In this document: positions 1 through 5,138 of the stretch, piece after piece
Layout: each line of letters starts with the position of its first letter
Position numbering within the stretch: position 1 is the first letter of the stretch
Source of the DNA: Bdellovibrio sp.
GTDB lineage: Bacteria; Bdellovibrionota; Bdellovibrionia; Bdellovibrionales; UBA1609
NCBI GenBank assembly: GCA_003694355.1
Contig: RFKI01000082.1
Coordinates: forward strand, 1-5,138
Direction: 5' to 3'
Length of the DNA stretch: 5,138 nt
The notes under the pieces: model-generated
Databases searched by the model: none
Told to the model about the DNA's origin: nothing
What the model saw: the letters and a program-made list of their open reading frames with translations, nothing else
Made by a program: the position numbers and the translations under genes

Positions 1-602
1 GATTTAGGAGCTTCCGACTCCCACTTGGTTTGAGAAATTTTTAGTTCCGGATGACTCACCAGCAAATGCCAATAAACAGCACAAATTCCTTCTGTATGTG
101 GAGTGACATGTTCTTCGAATAAAGGAGGAACAATAGCACAGGCATCTGCTTTTTGAGCGGTATAACCGCCTTGTCGACCAACAATTCCAAAAACAGAAGC
201 CCCTTGGGACTTGGCGTAGTCAATGGCTCTTATGAGGTTGACAGAAACATTTTTTTCCTTGTCTCCACCACCCACAGAGAAAATCAGGAGACCGTCTTCT
301 TTCCTCAGGCGGCACCCTTTGAGCCATTCAGCAAAACAGCCATCCCAACCTTCGTCATTAATGCGGGCCGTGAGCTCAGAGACATTGTCTGTGGGGGTAT
401 AGCTTTCAATTTTACAAATTTTTCTGAAGTCGTTAACGGCATGGCTTGCATGCCCTGCGGAGCCGCCCACACCTAATATAAATAGTCGTCCATTTTCTCT
501 TCTTAGTTTAATGAGGCCTTGGGCTATTTTTTCAAGGCTTTCAAAAGGAGTTTTTTGGAGGATTTGAATGGATTCATTAATAAATTTTTCTGAAAAGTTC
601 AT
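1..602 (-). CDS. SIS-domain sugar-phosphate isomerase, GmhA (sedoheptulose-7-phosphate isomerase)-like; 3' end cut by window
   Basis: Likely cytosolic isomerase converting a ketose phosphate to an aldose phosphate; in the GmhA family this is sedoheptulose 7-phosphate to D-glycero-D-manno-heptose 7-phosphate, the first committed heptose step. I translated it by hand: 200 residues are readable with no stop before the window edge. GmhA proteins are about 190-200 residues, so little is missing. The phosphate-binding SIS motif LGVGGSAGHASH lies at residues 43-54. The C-terminal helix has TEGICAVYWHLLVSHP at 170-185, where H179 aligns with the catalytic H180 of E. coli GmhA. H54 matches the conserved metal/catalytic His; the Glu expected four residues later is Asp58, and the Gln of the C-terminal helix is Glu171. 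The ATG at 602-600 overlaps the transaldolase stop (ATGA) and has AGGG 8 nt upstream. SIS fold is near certain; the exact substrate is inferred from the heptose kinase nearby. Confidence 0.87.
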   Translation of the reverse strand, partial: MNFSEKFINESIQILQKTPFESLEKIAQGLIKLRRENGRLFILGVGGSAGHASHAVNDFRKICKIESYTPTDNVSELTARINDEGWDGCFAEWLKGCRLRKEDGLLIFSVGGGDKEKNVSVNLIRAIDYAKSQGASVFGIVGRQGGYTAQKADACAIVPPLFEEHVTPHTEGICAVYWHLLVSHPELKISQTKWESEAPK

Positions 603-1309
603 ATTGTAAACCCTGCCTGTTCTGCGTCTTTTTTAAACATTTTTACTGTTTCTAAGCTAAGATCTTGAAGGTCCATTTTATTCATTTTCTGGTATTTGCG
701 AAGAAGGTCAAAGGGAACGGTAATAATATGGCAGCCCATGTTACGAGCCTGTTGAATATTAAAGACCTCTCGAGTGGAAGCCCATAGAAGCTCTGTTTGA
801 GGGCCAACATTTTCGCATAATTTTAAAGCCTGTTTCATAATCGGAAGAGGGTCTACGCCTGTGTCTGCAATGCGTCCAGCAAAAACGGACACCACTGATG
901 GCACTTTAGGGTTAAGATTCTCACAGGTTTGCTTGACTTGATCCAGCGTTAAAATAGCTGTGACATTAAGTTTCACTCCTTCTTGAGAGAGGGTATGGAT
1001 TAGCTCCTGTGAAGATTGTCCTAGGGAGTTCATAACAGGGATTTTGACATACACATTGTCTCCCCAAGAGCTTATTTCGCGAGCCTGACGGTGCATTTCT
1101 TCAAAGTCATCAGAGAACACTTCAAAAGAGATGGGCTTGTCTTTTATGATGGAAAGAATTTCTTTGGCAAAACCCACATAGTCTGTAATACCAGCTTTTT
1201 TCATAAGCGTGGGATTCGTGGTAAGTCCTTGAATAAAAGGTTGTTTAGCGAGCTCAATCATGGAAGCTTTATCGGCTCCATCAGAAAAAATTTTCAAATC
1301 TCTAGCCAT
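599..1309 (-). CDS. Small transaldolase (TalC/FSA-like subfamily)
   Basis: A 236-residue single-domain (beta/alpha)8 class I aldolase, slightly longer than the roughly 215-220 residues usual for the small transaldolase family. Recognisable parts: Asp10 in FSDGAD; TTNPT at 30-34; Schiff-base Lys89 in VYVKIPV; Thr117 in NVTAIL; VFAGRIADTG at 142-151 with phosphate-binding Arg146; Ser178 in WASTRE. Two positions point to transaldolase rather than fructose-6-phosphate aldolase: Glu63, where E. coli FSA has Gln59, and Phe143, where FSA has Tyr131. Expected reaction is dihydroxyacetone transfer between fructose 6-phosphate and erythrose 4-phosphate, giving sedoheptulose 7-phosphate, which is the substrate of the GmhA-type isomerase encoded next. 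The ATG overlaps the preceding stop by one base (TAATG) and has AAAGGGG 6 nt upstream. The family is very likely; a dedicated role in heptose supply is inference, and transfer onto another aldehyde cannot be excluded. Confidence 0.9.
   Translation of the reverse strand: MARDLKIFSDGADKASMIELAKQPFIQGLTTNPTLMKKAGITDYVGFAKEILSIIKDKPISFEVFSDDFEEMHRQAREISSWGDNVYVKIPVMNSLGQSSQELIHTLSQEGVKLNVTAILTLDQVKQTCENLNPKVPSVVSVFAGRIADTGVDPLPIMKQALKLCENVGPQTELLWASTREVFNIQQARNMGCHIITVPFDLLRKYQKMNKMDLQDLSLETVKMFKKDAEQAGFTI
603..614 (-). promoter_or_regulatory. Ribosome binding site and ATGA coupling junction of the SIS isomerase
   Basis: AGGG at 614-611 on the minus strand is 8 nt before the ATG at 602, and the transaldolase TGA stop (601-599) overlaps this ATG by 4 nt in total (ATGA). 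This fixes the isomerase start and suggests translational coupling with the transaldolase. Confidence 0.55.
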
Positions 1310-2085
1310 TAATGACCCCTTTCTTCCCTTGCTTCTTTAAGAGTTTTGTTATTGAGAACTTCTCGTTCTTTGCGATATAAGTAATTTTTTAAACTTTGAA
1401 TGCCTTTCGGTGTTCCTATTTCATAAAAGCGTTCAAACACTTCATAAGCTGCAACCAGGTTGTTTTTGACAAGATCCGATAAAATGAGGGATAGGTCAAA
1501 AGGATAAGAATGGGAAATAGATTTAAAAAGAGATTTTTGAAAAATCATAAGACCATAATCAATGTACTGCATATCTGGAGAGGTTTTGTTTTTGTCATAG
1601 TCTTTAATTTGTCCATTTTTAAAAATAACATTGCTTTTATCAAAAGCATTTTGGTTTTTATAGATAGTCATAAGAGCTGGTTGGTTTTGTGAAATATAAT
1701 ATTCAAAAACTTTTTTAAAGTTAATGGGTAAATAAGAATCTCCATAAGTTACGAAGAAACAGTCTTCCTTGATTTGCTTGGAGGCTTCTTTGAGGGCCCC
1801 TCCCGTTCCTTTTAGGGGCTTTCCATCATCTATAATTTTAATTTCTATGTCTTTAGGTGGTGAAAAATCTAAAAATTCTTTTATTTTTTCACTGAGATGA
1901 CCAACACAGAGGTAAACTTTTCTAAGTCCTTCTTTTTGAAGCAAGCTGATTTGATGTTTTAAAAAAGGCTGGCCATTAATATCCATTAAGGACTTTGGGA
2001 TAGCCTCGCTGATAGGTTTTAATCGAGTTGCAAGGCCACCTGCCAGAATCACAATGGGCATTTGATTAAATTTAATGACGTTCAT
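1309..2085 (-). CDS. Sugar-1-phosphate nucleotidyltransferase (HddC/RmlA-like, NTP_transferase family)
   Basis: A 258-residue cytosolic enzyme expected to join a sugar 1-phosphate to an NTP, releasing pyrophosphate and giving an NDP-sugar. It has the Rossmann-like nucleotidyltransferase signature LAGGLATRL at 14-22 with PKSL at 30-33 (Lys31), GTGGAL at 93-98, the metal-binding aspartate in YGDSY at 114-118 (Asp116), and EIGTPKG at 222-228. There is no left-handed beta-helix extension, so it is a short single-domain form like HddC and MurU. Beside an HddA-type kinase, the likely substrate is D-glycero-alpha-D-manno-heptose 1-phosphate. GTP would be the nucleotide by analogy with HddC, but the sequence does not settle this. 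I chose the ATG at 2085-2083: it gives a 14-nt overlap with the kinase gene and a normal family N-terminus. A GTG at 2133 would add 16 residues. The gene is markedly AT-richer (about 33% G+C) than its neighbours. Confidence 0.88.
   Translation of the reverse strand: MNVIKFNQMPIVILAGGLATRLKPISEAIPKSLMDINGQPFLKHQISLLQKEGLRKVYLCVGHLSEKIKEFLDFSPPKDIEIKIIDDGKPLKGTGGALKEASKQIKEDCFFVTYGDSYLPINFKKVFEYYISQNQPALMTIYKNQNAFDKSNVIFKNGQIKDYDKNKTSPDMQYIDYGLMIFQKSLFKSISHSYPFDLSLILSDLVKNNLVAAYEVFERFYEIGTPKGIQSLKNYLYRKEREVLNNKTLKEAREERGH
1310..1322 (-). promoter_or_regulatory. Ribosome binding site and TAATG coupling junction of the transaldolase
   Basis: AAAGGGG at 1322-1316 on the minus strand lies 6 nt before the transaldolase ATG (1309-1307). 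The nucleotidyltransferase TAA stop shares its last base with that ATG. A strong binding site directly at a stop/start overlap suggests reinitiation by terminating ribosomes, keeping the two enzymes' output linked. Confidence 0.6.
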
Positions 2086-3061
2086 TAGTGAGGACCTTTG
2101 CTCCTTCAAAATCAAATCGGAAACGGACTTCACTTAATCCCTTTTCACGCATGGCTTTTCTAAGGCGCTTATTGTCTTCCGTGTAAAACATGAGAAAGCC
2201 ACCTCCACCAGCTCCAATTAACTTGCCACCAATGGCTCCATTTTTAAGAGCGTGTTCATACCACTCATTGATTTGAGGGTTAGACATATTTTGGGATCGC
2301 GCTTTTTTTCTTTGCCAGTGCACATTCATTAACTCAGCAAATTTAACAAGATTTCCCTCTTCAAGAGCTTCCATACTTTGGAAGCCCAAGTCTTTTATGA
2401 AGTTTAAGTTATCAATCATTTCTTGGTCAGATTGTTTGCTGCGGGTGTCTTGATCCTTCAAAATACTGGAAGCAGAACGGGAAAAGCCAGTAAAAAACAA
2501 TAGAAGATTATCTTCCAAATTATAGCAGGTTTCATCAGACAGTTTTAGTGGCTTTGCAGTAACAGAGTCGTCTTTATTAAAATAGAAACAGGTGATCCCG
2601 CCGAAAGCAGCAATGTATTGGTCTTGCTTGCCAATAGGTTCTTTTAGTCGTTCAATTTCAATTTCACAAGCTTGTTGGGCCAGAGTTTCTGGGTGAACAA
2701 GATTTCTTTTATAAGCATGAAGACCTTTTAAGAGCGCTGTGGTGAAGCTTCCTGAGGAACCAAGTCCTGTTCCTGCCGGAATGTCTGCCATGGAAGTGAT
2801 TTCTAGTCCTTCGTTACCTGCATTTACAAGCTTCAGAGCCTCTCTGATAATGGGATGTTGAATTTCAGAGACTTCTGTGACTGTCTCAAGTTTAGAATAT
2901 TTGATAATAAGTTTTTGCTCAAATACCTTATGTAAAGTGATGTAGATATATTTATCAATAGCTGCAGCGATGACAAATCCGCCGTGATCTCTGTAATAAG
3001 ATGGGAGGTCTGTTCCTCCGCCTCCAAAAGTAATTCTTAAAGGAGCTCTAGTTATAACCAT
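2072..3061 (-). CDS. hddA: GHMP-family heptose 7-phosphate kinase (D-glycero-alpha-D-manno-heptose-7-phosphate 1-kinase, HddA-like)
   Basis: A 329-residue kinase, close to the length usual for HddA. It shows all three GHMP motifs: the N-terminal RAPLRITFGGGGTDLP at 5-20, the ATP-binding loop PAGTGLGSSGS at 95-105, and the C-terminal glycine-rich KLIGAGGGGFLMFY at 280-293. It also has GKQDQYIAAFGG at 144-155, typical of the heptose kinase branch rather than of galactokinase or homoserine kinase. The known reaction is ATP-dependent phosphorylation of D-glycero-alpha-D-manno-heptose 7-phosphate at C1, giving the 1,7-bisphosphate on the GDP-heptose route. The ATG at 3061 overlaps the preceding oxidoreductase gene by 14 nt and has GGAG 7 nt upstream; the stop is TAA at 2074-2072. 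A kinase separate from the nucleotidyltransferase, instead of a fused HldE, fits the GDP-heptose (alpha) pathway. A different sugar phosphate substrate remains possible. Confidence 0.9.
   Translation of the reverse strand: MVITRAPLRITFGGGGTDLPSYYRDHGGFVIAAAIDKYIYITLHKVFEQKLIIKYSKLETVTEVSEIQHPIIREALKLVNAGNEGLEITSMADIPAGTGLGSSGSFTTALLKGLHAYKRNLVHPETLAQQACEIEIERLKEPIGKQDQYIAAFGGITCFYFNKDDSVTAKPLKLSDETCYNLEDNLLLFFTGFSRSASSILKDQDTRSKQSDQEMIDNLNFIKDLGFQSMEALEEGNLVKFAELMNVHWQRKKARSQNMSNPQINEWYEHALKNGAIGGKLIGAGGGGFLMFYTEDNKRLRKAMREKGLSEVRFRFDFEGAKVLTNERH
2095..2099 (-). promoter_or_regulatory. Ribosome binding site supporting the ATG at 2085 of the nucleotidyltransferase
   Basis: On the minus strand AAAGG stands 9 nt before the ATG at 2085, inside the end of the kinase gene; a second purine block, AGGAG at 2105-2101, lies further upstream. 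The competing GTG at 2133 also has a fair site (AAAAGGG, 5 nt spacing). The start choice therefore rests mainly on protein length, start codon and overlap size rather than on the binding site alone. Confidence 0.5.
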
Positions 3062-4055
3062 TTTCTTTCTCCATCCAAGGACAATTGTTTTTGCGGTAAA
3101 CTTCTTCTACAATAAGAAGTGCTTTGGCGGCATCGAGCAACCCTGGAGAGGTCTCTCGGTCTTCTTGTATATCTTTTTCAAATTCTTTCATTTCAATATC
3201 CCAAGACTGATCACCTCTGGGGAATTCATAAATGGTCGTCTCTGGGGGGCCCATTTCCTTCAGCATTTGGTAGTAATAGAGTTTTTCGATACCATAACTG
3301 CCACCTAAACCCTCAATGTGAAATTTCGCGTTCTTGAAATAAATTTCAAAAGAAAATAAGTTTTTCCATTCTGTGCAGCTCACACTTAAAAAAGCTGTTT
3401 GTCCAGATGGGGTTTGTAAGCTTAAAAAAGCATTGTCTTCAACAGGCATGTTCCAGAAATAGGTGGCCACATGTCCATTGATGGTTGAAAAATCACCCAT
3501 AAGCATTCGAGAAAGATCAATCAAGTGAACTCCCTGATCAATAAGTTCACCGCCACCAGAAAGTTCCGGTTGAGCTCGCCATTCTTTGTCATATCCTATG
3601 CGTCCTCCATGTCCATAACGGGCTCTGATGAACATGAGTGATCCTATTTGAGGTTGGTCGATGAGCTCTTTGAGTTTTATAAAAGCAGGATGATAGCGAT
3701 GATTGAAGCCCACGCGCACCTTAACATGGTTTTCTTGGGCCAATTCATGTAATCGGAACAGGTCTGAGCTTTTAATGCCAGCGGGCTTTTCTACGAGAAC
3801 ATGTTTGTTATTTTTTATGGCCATTTCCGTAAGAGGTGTAAGGCTTTTGTTGTCAGTGGCAATAATAACAGCATCAATAGCAGGATGGGAGATAGCTTCT
3901 TCCGCAGATGTGGTGGCGTGTTCAATATGATTTTTTTGAGCAAAAGTTTGAGCTTGCTTTTGATTTTGATCACAGCAGATTAAAACCTTATGGTTTTTTA
4001 TAGCATTCCATCTTTTTTGACCAATAAGGCCACATCCAATAATTGCATAGTTCAT
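3048..4055 (-). CDS. Gfo/Idh/MocA-family NAD(P)-dependent sugar oxidoreductase
   Basis: A 335-residue cytosolic dehydrogenase of normal length for the family. The N-terminal Rossmann domain begins at once with MNYAIIGCGLIGQKR, whose GxGxxG is residues 7-12. The family signature EKP is at 89-91 (LVEKPAG), followed by GFNHRYHP at 116-123. The C-terminal catalytic/substrate domain carries GGGELIDQGVHLID at 167-180, with the characteristic Asp173 and His177 pair. Members oxidise or reduce a sugar hydroxyl/keto group, often on an NDP-sugar or sugar phosphate; the position attacked cannot be read from sequence. The gene starts 10 nt after the dehydrogenase gene upstream, with a weak AGG site (at 4067-4065) that overlaps that gene's TAG stop, and it overlaps the kinase gene by 14 nt at its end. 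Placement next to a second oxidoreductase suggests an oxidation/reduction pair that tailors the operon's sugar. Family is certain; substrate is unknown. Confidence 0.9.
   Translation of the reverse strand: MNYAIIGCGLIGQKRWNAIKNHKVLICCDQNQKQAQTFAQKNHIEHATTSAEEAISHPAIDAVIIATDNKSLTPLTEMAIKNNKHVLVEKPAGIKSSDLFRLHELAQENHVKVRVGFNHRYHPAFIKLKELIDQPQIGSLMFIRARYGHGGRIGYDKEWRAQPELSGGGELIDQGVHLIDLSRMLMGDFSTINGHVATYFWNMPVEDNAFLSLQTPSGQTAFLSVSCTEWKNLFSFEIYFKNAKFHIEGLGGSYGIEKLYYYQMLKEMGPPETTIYEFPRGDQSWDIEMKEFEKDIQEDRETSPGLLDAAKALLIVEEVYRKNNCPWMEKENGYN
3069..3072 (-). promoter_or_regulatory. Ribosome binding site of the heptose kinase gene
   Basis: GGAG on the minus strand, 7 nt before the ATG at 3061, inside the last codons of the upstream oxidoreductase gene. 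It is a well-spaced site and fixes the kinase start, giving the family's expected N-terminus (MVITRAPLRI). Confidence 0.6.
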
Positions 4056-4065
4056 AATTACTTAC

Positions 4066-4911
4066 CTAGTCTTTGGGTTGAGTGCCCCCATCAAAATCAA
4101 CAACTCTTTTGTAGGTGAAGATGGAAGATTCACTTATTTTCTTTAAATCTTTGAAGTCTTGATATTTGTCCCATACGGCACTGATGGTTTTTCCATATAG
4201 CCCTTTAGATTGATCAGATAAAAGATAGAGAGCTGCTTTTGCTGGAATGTGAACGGGAATACCACCAGACTCCTTTTGTTGAATGCTTTTTTGAAAATAC
4301 TCTTCGCCAACTTTTTCCTTGCCAACTTTGAAAACATTATCTAGCAAAGCGGTGTTTACAGCCCCAGGAGCAATGGCGTTCATGTAAATGTTAAAAGGGG
4401 CTAATTCTTTTGCGACAGTTTCACAAAAACGCCAAATGGCCCCTTTTGAAGAAACATAAGCTGAGAAGTTTTCAAAAGCCCCTTGCCCCCCTCCTGAAAA
4501 TAGAATAAAGCGTCCCTCTTTTCTTTTTTTCATCAAAGGTGTGAATAAATGCACCATATACATAGTTCCAAACAGGTTAACCTCTATGGCGTGGGTCCAA
4601 TCTTTCACATCTGTTGTTTCAAGAGGGCCAATAGGGCCATGAATGGCTGCTGCGCACACAACTCCAAAGATATTTTGGTGCTTTACTTTTTCATAGAAAT
4701 CTTTCAGAGCTGAATAAGAACTCACATCTACGCTATATCCTTGGGCATCTTGCCCTGTTTTTTCATGGATTTCTGAAAGAGTGTCATTTATTTGAGATTG
4801 TGTTCGAGCAAGAATGATGACATTAGCGTGATGTTTGGCACACTCTAAGGCAATGGCTTTCCCTATTCCGCGTCCGCCCCCTGTAATGATAACACTTTTG
4901 TCAGATAACAT
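4066..4911 (-). CDS. SDR-family NAD(P)-dependent oxidoreductase (classical short-chain dehydrogenase)
   Basis: A 281-residue classical SDR, slightly longer than the usual 250 because of a C-terminal extension. Seen in order: cofactor motif TGGGRGIG at 10-17, adenine-binding Asp62 in VDV, CAAA at 86-89 in place of the usual NNAG, Asn112 in VNLFG, catalytic Ser139, Tyr152 and Lys156 (SAYVSSK at 150-156), and APGAVNT at 181-187. The tail has LYGKTISAVWD at 238-248 and ends in YKRVVDFDGGTQ. From memory of the family, similar tails occur in SDRs encoded in polysaccharide gene clusters. The catalytic set is complete, so the enzyme is probably active as a sugar or NDP-sugar dehydrogenase/reductase; the substrate cannot be assigned. 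The ATG lies 15 nt after the epimerase stop with only a moderate AAAGG site 10 nt upstream; the TAG stop is 10 nt before the next gene. Confidence 0.9.
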   Translation of the reverse strand: MLSDKSVIITGGGRGIGKAIALECAKHHANVIILARTQSQINDTLSEIHEKTGQDAQGYSVDVSSYSALKDFYEKVKHQNIFGVVCAAAIHGPIGPLETTDVKDWTHAIEVNLFGTMYMVHLFTPLMKKRKEGRFILFSGGGQGAFENFSAYVSSKGAIWRFCETVAKELAPFNIYMNAIAPGAVNTALLDNVFKVGKEKVGEEYFQKSIQQKESGGIPVHIPAKAALYLLSDQSKGLYGKTISAVWDKYQDFKDLKKISESSIFTYKRVVDFDGGTQPKD

Positions 4912-4926
4912 CTTTGATAAACCTTT

Positions 4927-5138
4927 TTAAAAAACCCATGGATTGTTTTTTAACCACTGAACGGTTTTAATTACTCCTTCCTTAATGTGGTATTGAGGCT
5001 CCCAGCCTGTACTTCGTATTTTACTAATATCTAAATAAATAAAGGGGTTGTCACCGACCCATCCCCTGTCGCCACCAGAATAGGCTCTCTCTGGGTTTAA
5101 ACCAAGCTCTTCACATATCCAGCCAATAGAGTCATTGA
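4927..5138 (-). CDS. NAD-dependent NDP-sugar epimerase/dehydratase, C-terminal fragment (5' end outside window)
   Basis: The last 69 codons of a gene that enters from the right edge; I translated it by hand, and it ends with TAA at 4929-4927. The fragment begins NDSIGWICEELGL and carries GGDRGWVGDNPFIYLD at about 21-36, then KIRSTGWEP at 39-47, and ends KTVQWLKNNPWVF. The GGDRGWxGD block followed by a GW-x-P element and a final helix is typical of the C-terminal substrate-binding region of extended SDR enzymes of the UDP-glucose 4-epimerase/NDP-sugar dehydratase type. The catalytic YxxxK and the Rossmann motif lie outside the window, so epimerase and dehydratase cannot be told apart. The gene is 15 nt upstream of the next one and is probably part of the same transcript. 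It is cut only by the window edge, not visibly broken. Confidence 0.82.
   Translation of the reverse strand, partial: NDSIGWICEELGLNPERAYSGGDRGWVGDNPFIYLDISKIRSTGWEPQYHIKEGVIKTVQWLKNNPWVF

Noticed and set aside
153..476. Plus-strand open reading frame of 107 codons
   Set aside because: It lies wholly inside the SIS isomerase gene on the other strand, has no recognisable domain, and the minus-strand reading carries a clear SIS motif.
2086..2133. GTG start at 2133 adding 16 residues to the nucleotidyltransferase
   Set aside because: It has a fair ribosome site, but it would overlap the kinase gene by 62 nt and add a tail not expected before the LAGG motif. The ATG at 2085 fits better, though this is not proven.
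3703..3983. Two overlapping plus-strand open reading frames (75 and 60 codons)
   Set aside because: They are antisense to the Rossmann domain of the Gfo/Idh/MocA gene, whose motifs are unmistakable; the antisense proteins resemble nothing I know.
4143..4337. Minus-strand 64-codon frame inside the SDR gene
   Set aside because: It is a shifted-frame shadow of the SDR C-terminal half; the SDR frame is continuous, so there is no frameshift to explain.
4912..4926. Possible promoter or terminator between the epimerase and SDR genes
   Set aside because: The gap is only 15 nt and shows no hairpin with a T-run; the A/T-rich run is part of the epimerase stop and the ribosome site.
1..5138. An undescribed defence, mobile or RNA-based system
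   Set aside because: All the sequence is accounted for by sugar-metabolism genes with clear family motifs; I saw no direct repeats, inverted repeats, tRNA-like structure or transposase.

Overview
The window is a tightly packed, single-direction stretch of a nucleotide-sugar biosynthesis operon, read on the minus strand from base 5138 down to base 1. It holds five complete genes and two genes cut by the window edges. No intergenic space exceeds about 15 bases. I see no RNA gene, mobile element, CRISPR array, promoter or terminator. The sequence is AT-rich (33% G+C in the nucleotidyltransferase gene by hand count, roughly 40-47% in sampled lines elsewhere). The gene content is typical of a polysaccharide locus (LPS O-antigen/core, capsule or S-layer glycan), probably of a Gram-negative bacterium. 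The species cannot be told from the sequence.

Layout in transcription order: (1) 3' end of an NAD-dependent NDP-sugar epimerase/dehydratase gene (5138-4927); (2) a classical short-chain dehydrogenase (4911-4066); (3) a Gfo/Idh/MocA-family oxidoreductase (4055-3048); (4) a GHMP kinase of the D-glycero-D-manno-heptose-7-phosphate kinase (HddA) type (3061-2072); (5) a sugar-phosphate nucleotidyltransferase (2085-1309); (6) a small transaldolase (1309-599); (7) a GmhA-like SIS-domain ketose/aldose phosphate isomerase (602 to the window start, no stop codon reached). Four of the six junctions overlap (14, 14, 1 and 4 nt), so translation of these genes is probably coupled.

How they may work together: genes 4-7 form a nearly complete route from central metabolites to an activated heptose. 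The transaldolase would make sedoheptulose 7-phosphate, the SIS isomerase would convert it to D-glycero-D-manno-heptose 7-phosphate, the HddA-type kinase would phosphorylate C1, and the nucleotidyltransferase would add a nucleotide (GDP in the known HddC route). A GmhB-type phosphatase is needed between kinase and nucleotidyltransferase and is not in the window. The three oxidoreductase/epimerase-type genes 1-3 suggest that the activated sugar, or a precursor, is tailored further, so the end product may be a modified heptose rather than plain GDP-heptose. Enzyme families are read from clear motifs. The pathway and the product are inference.
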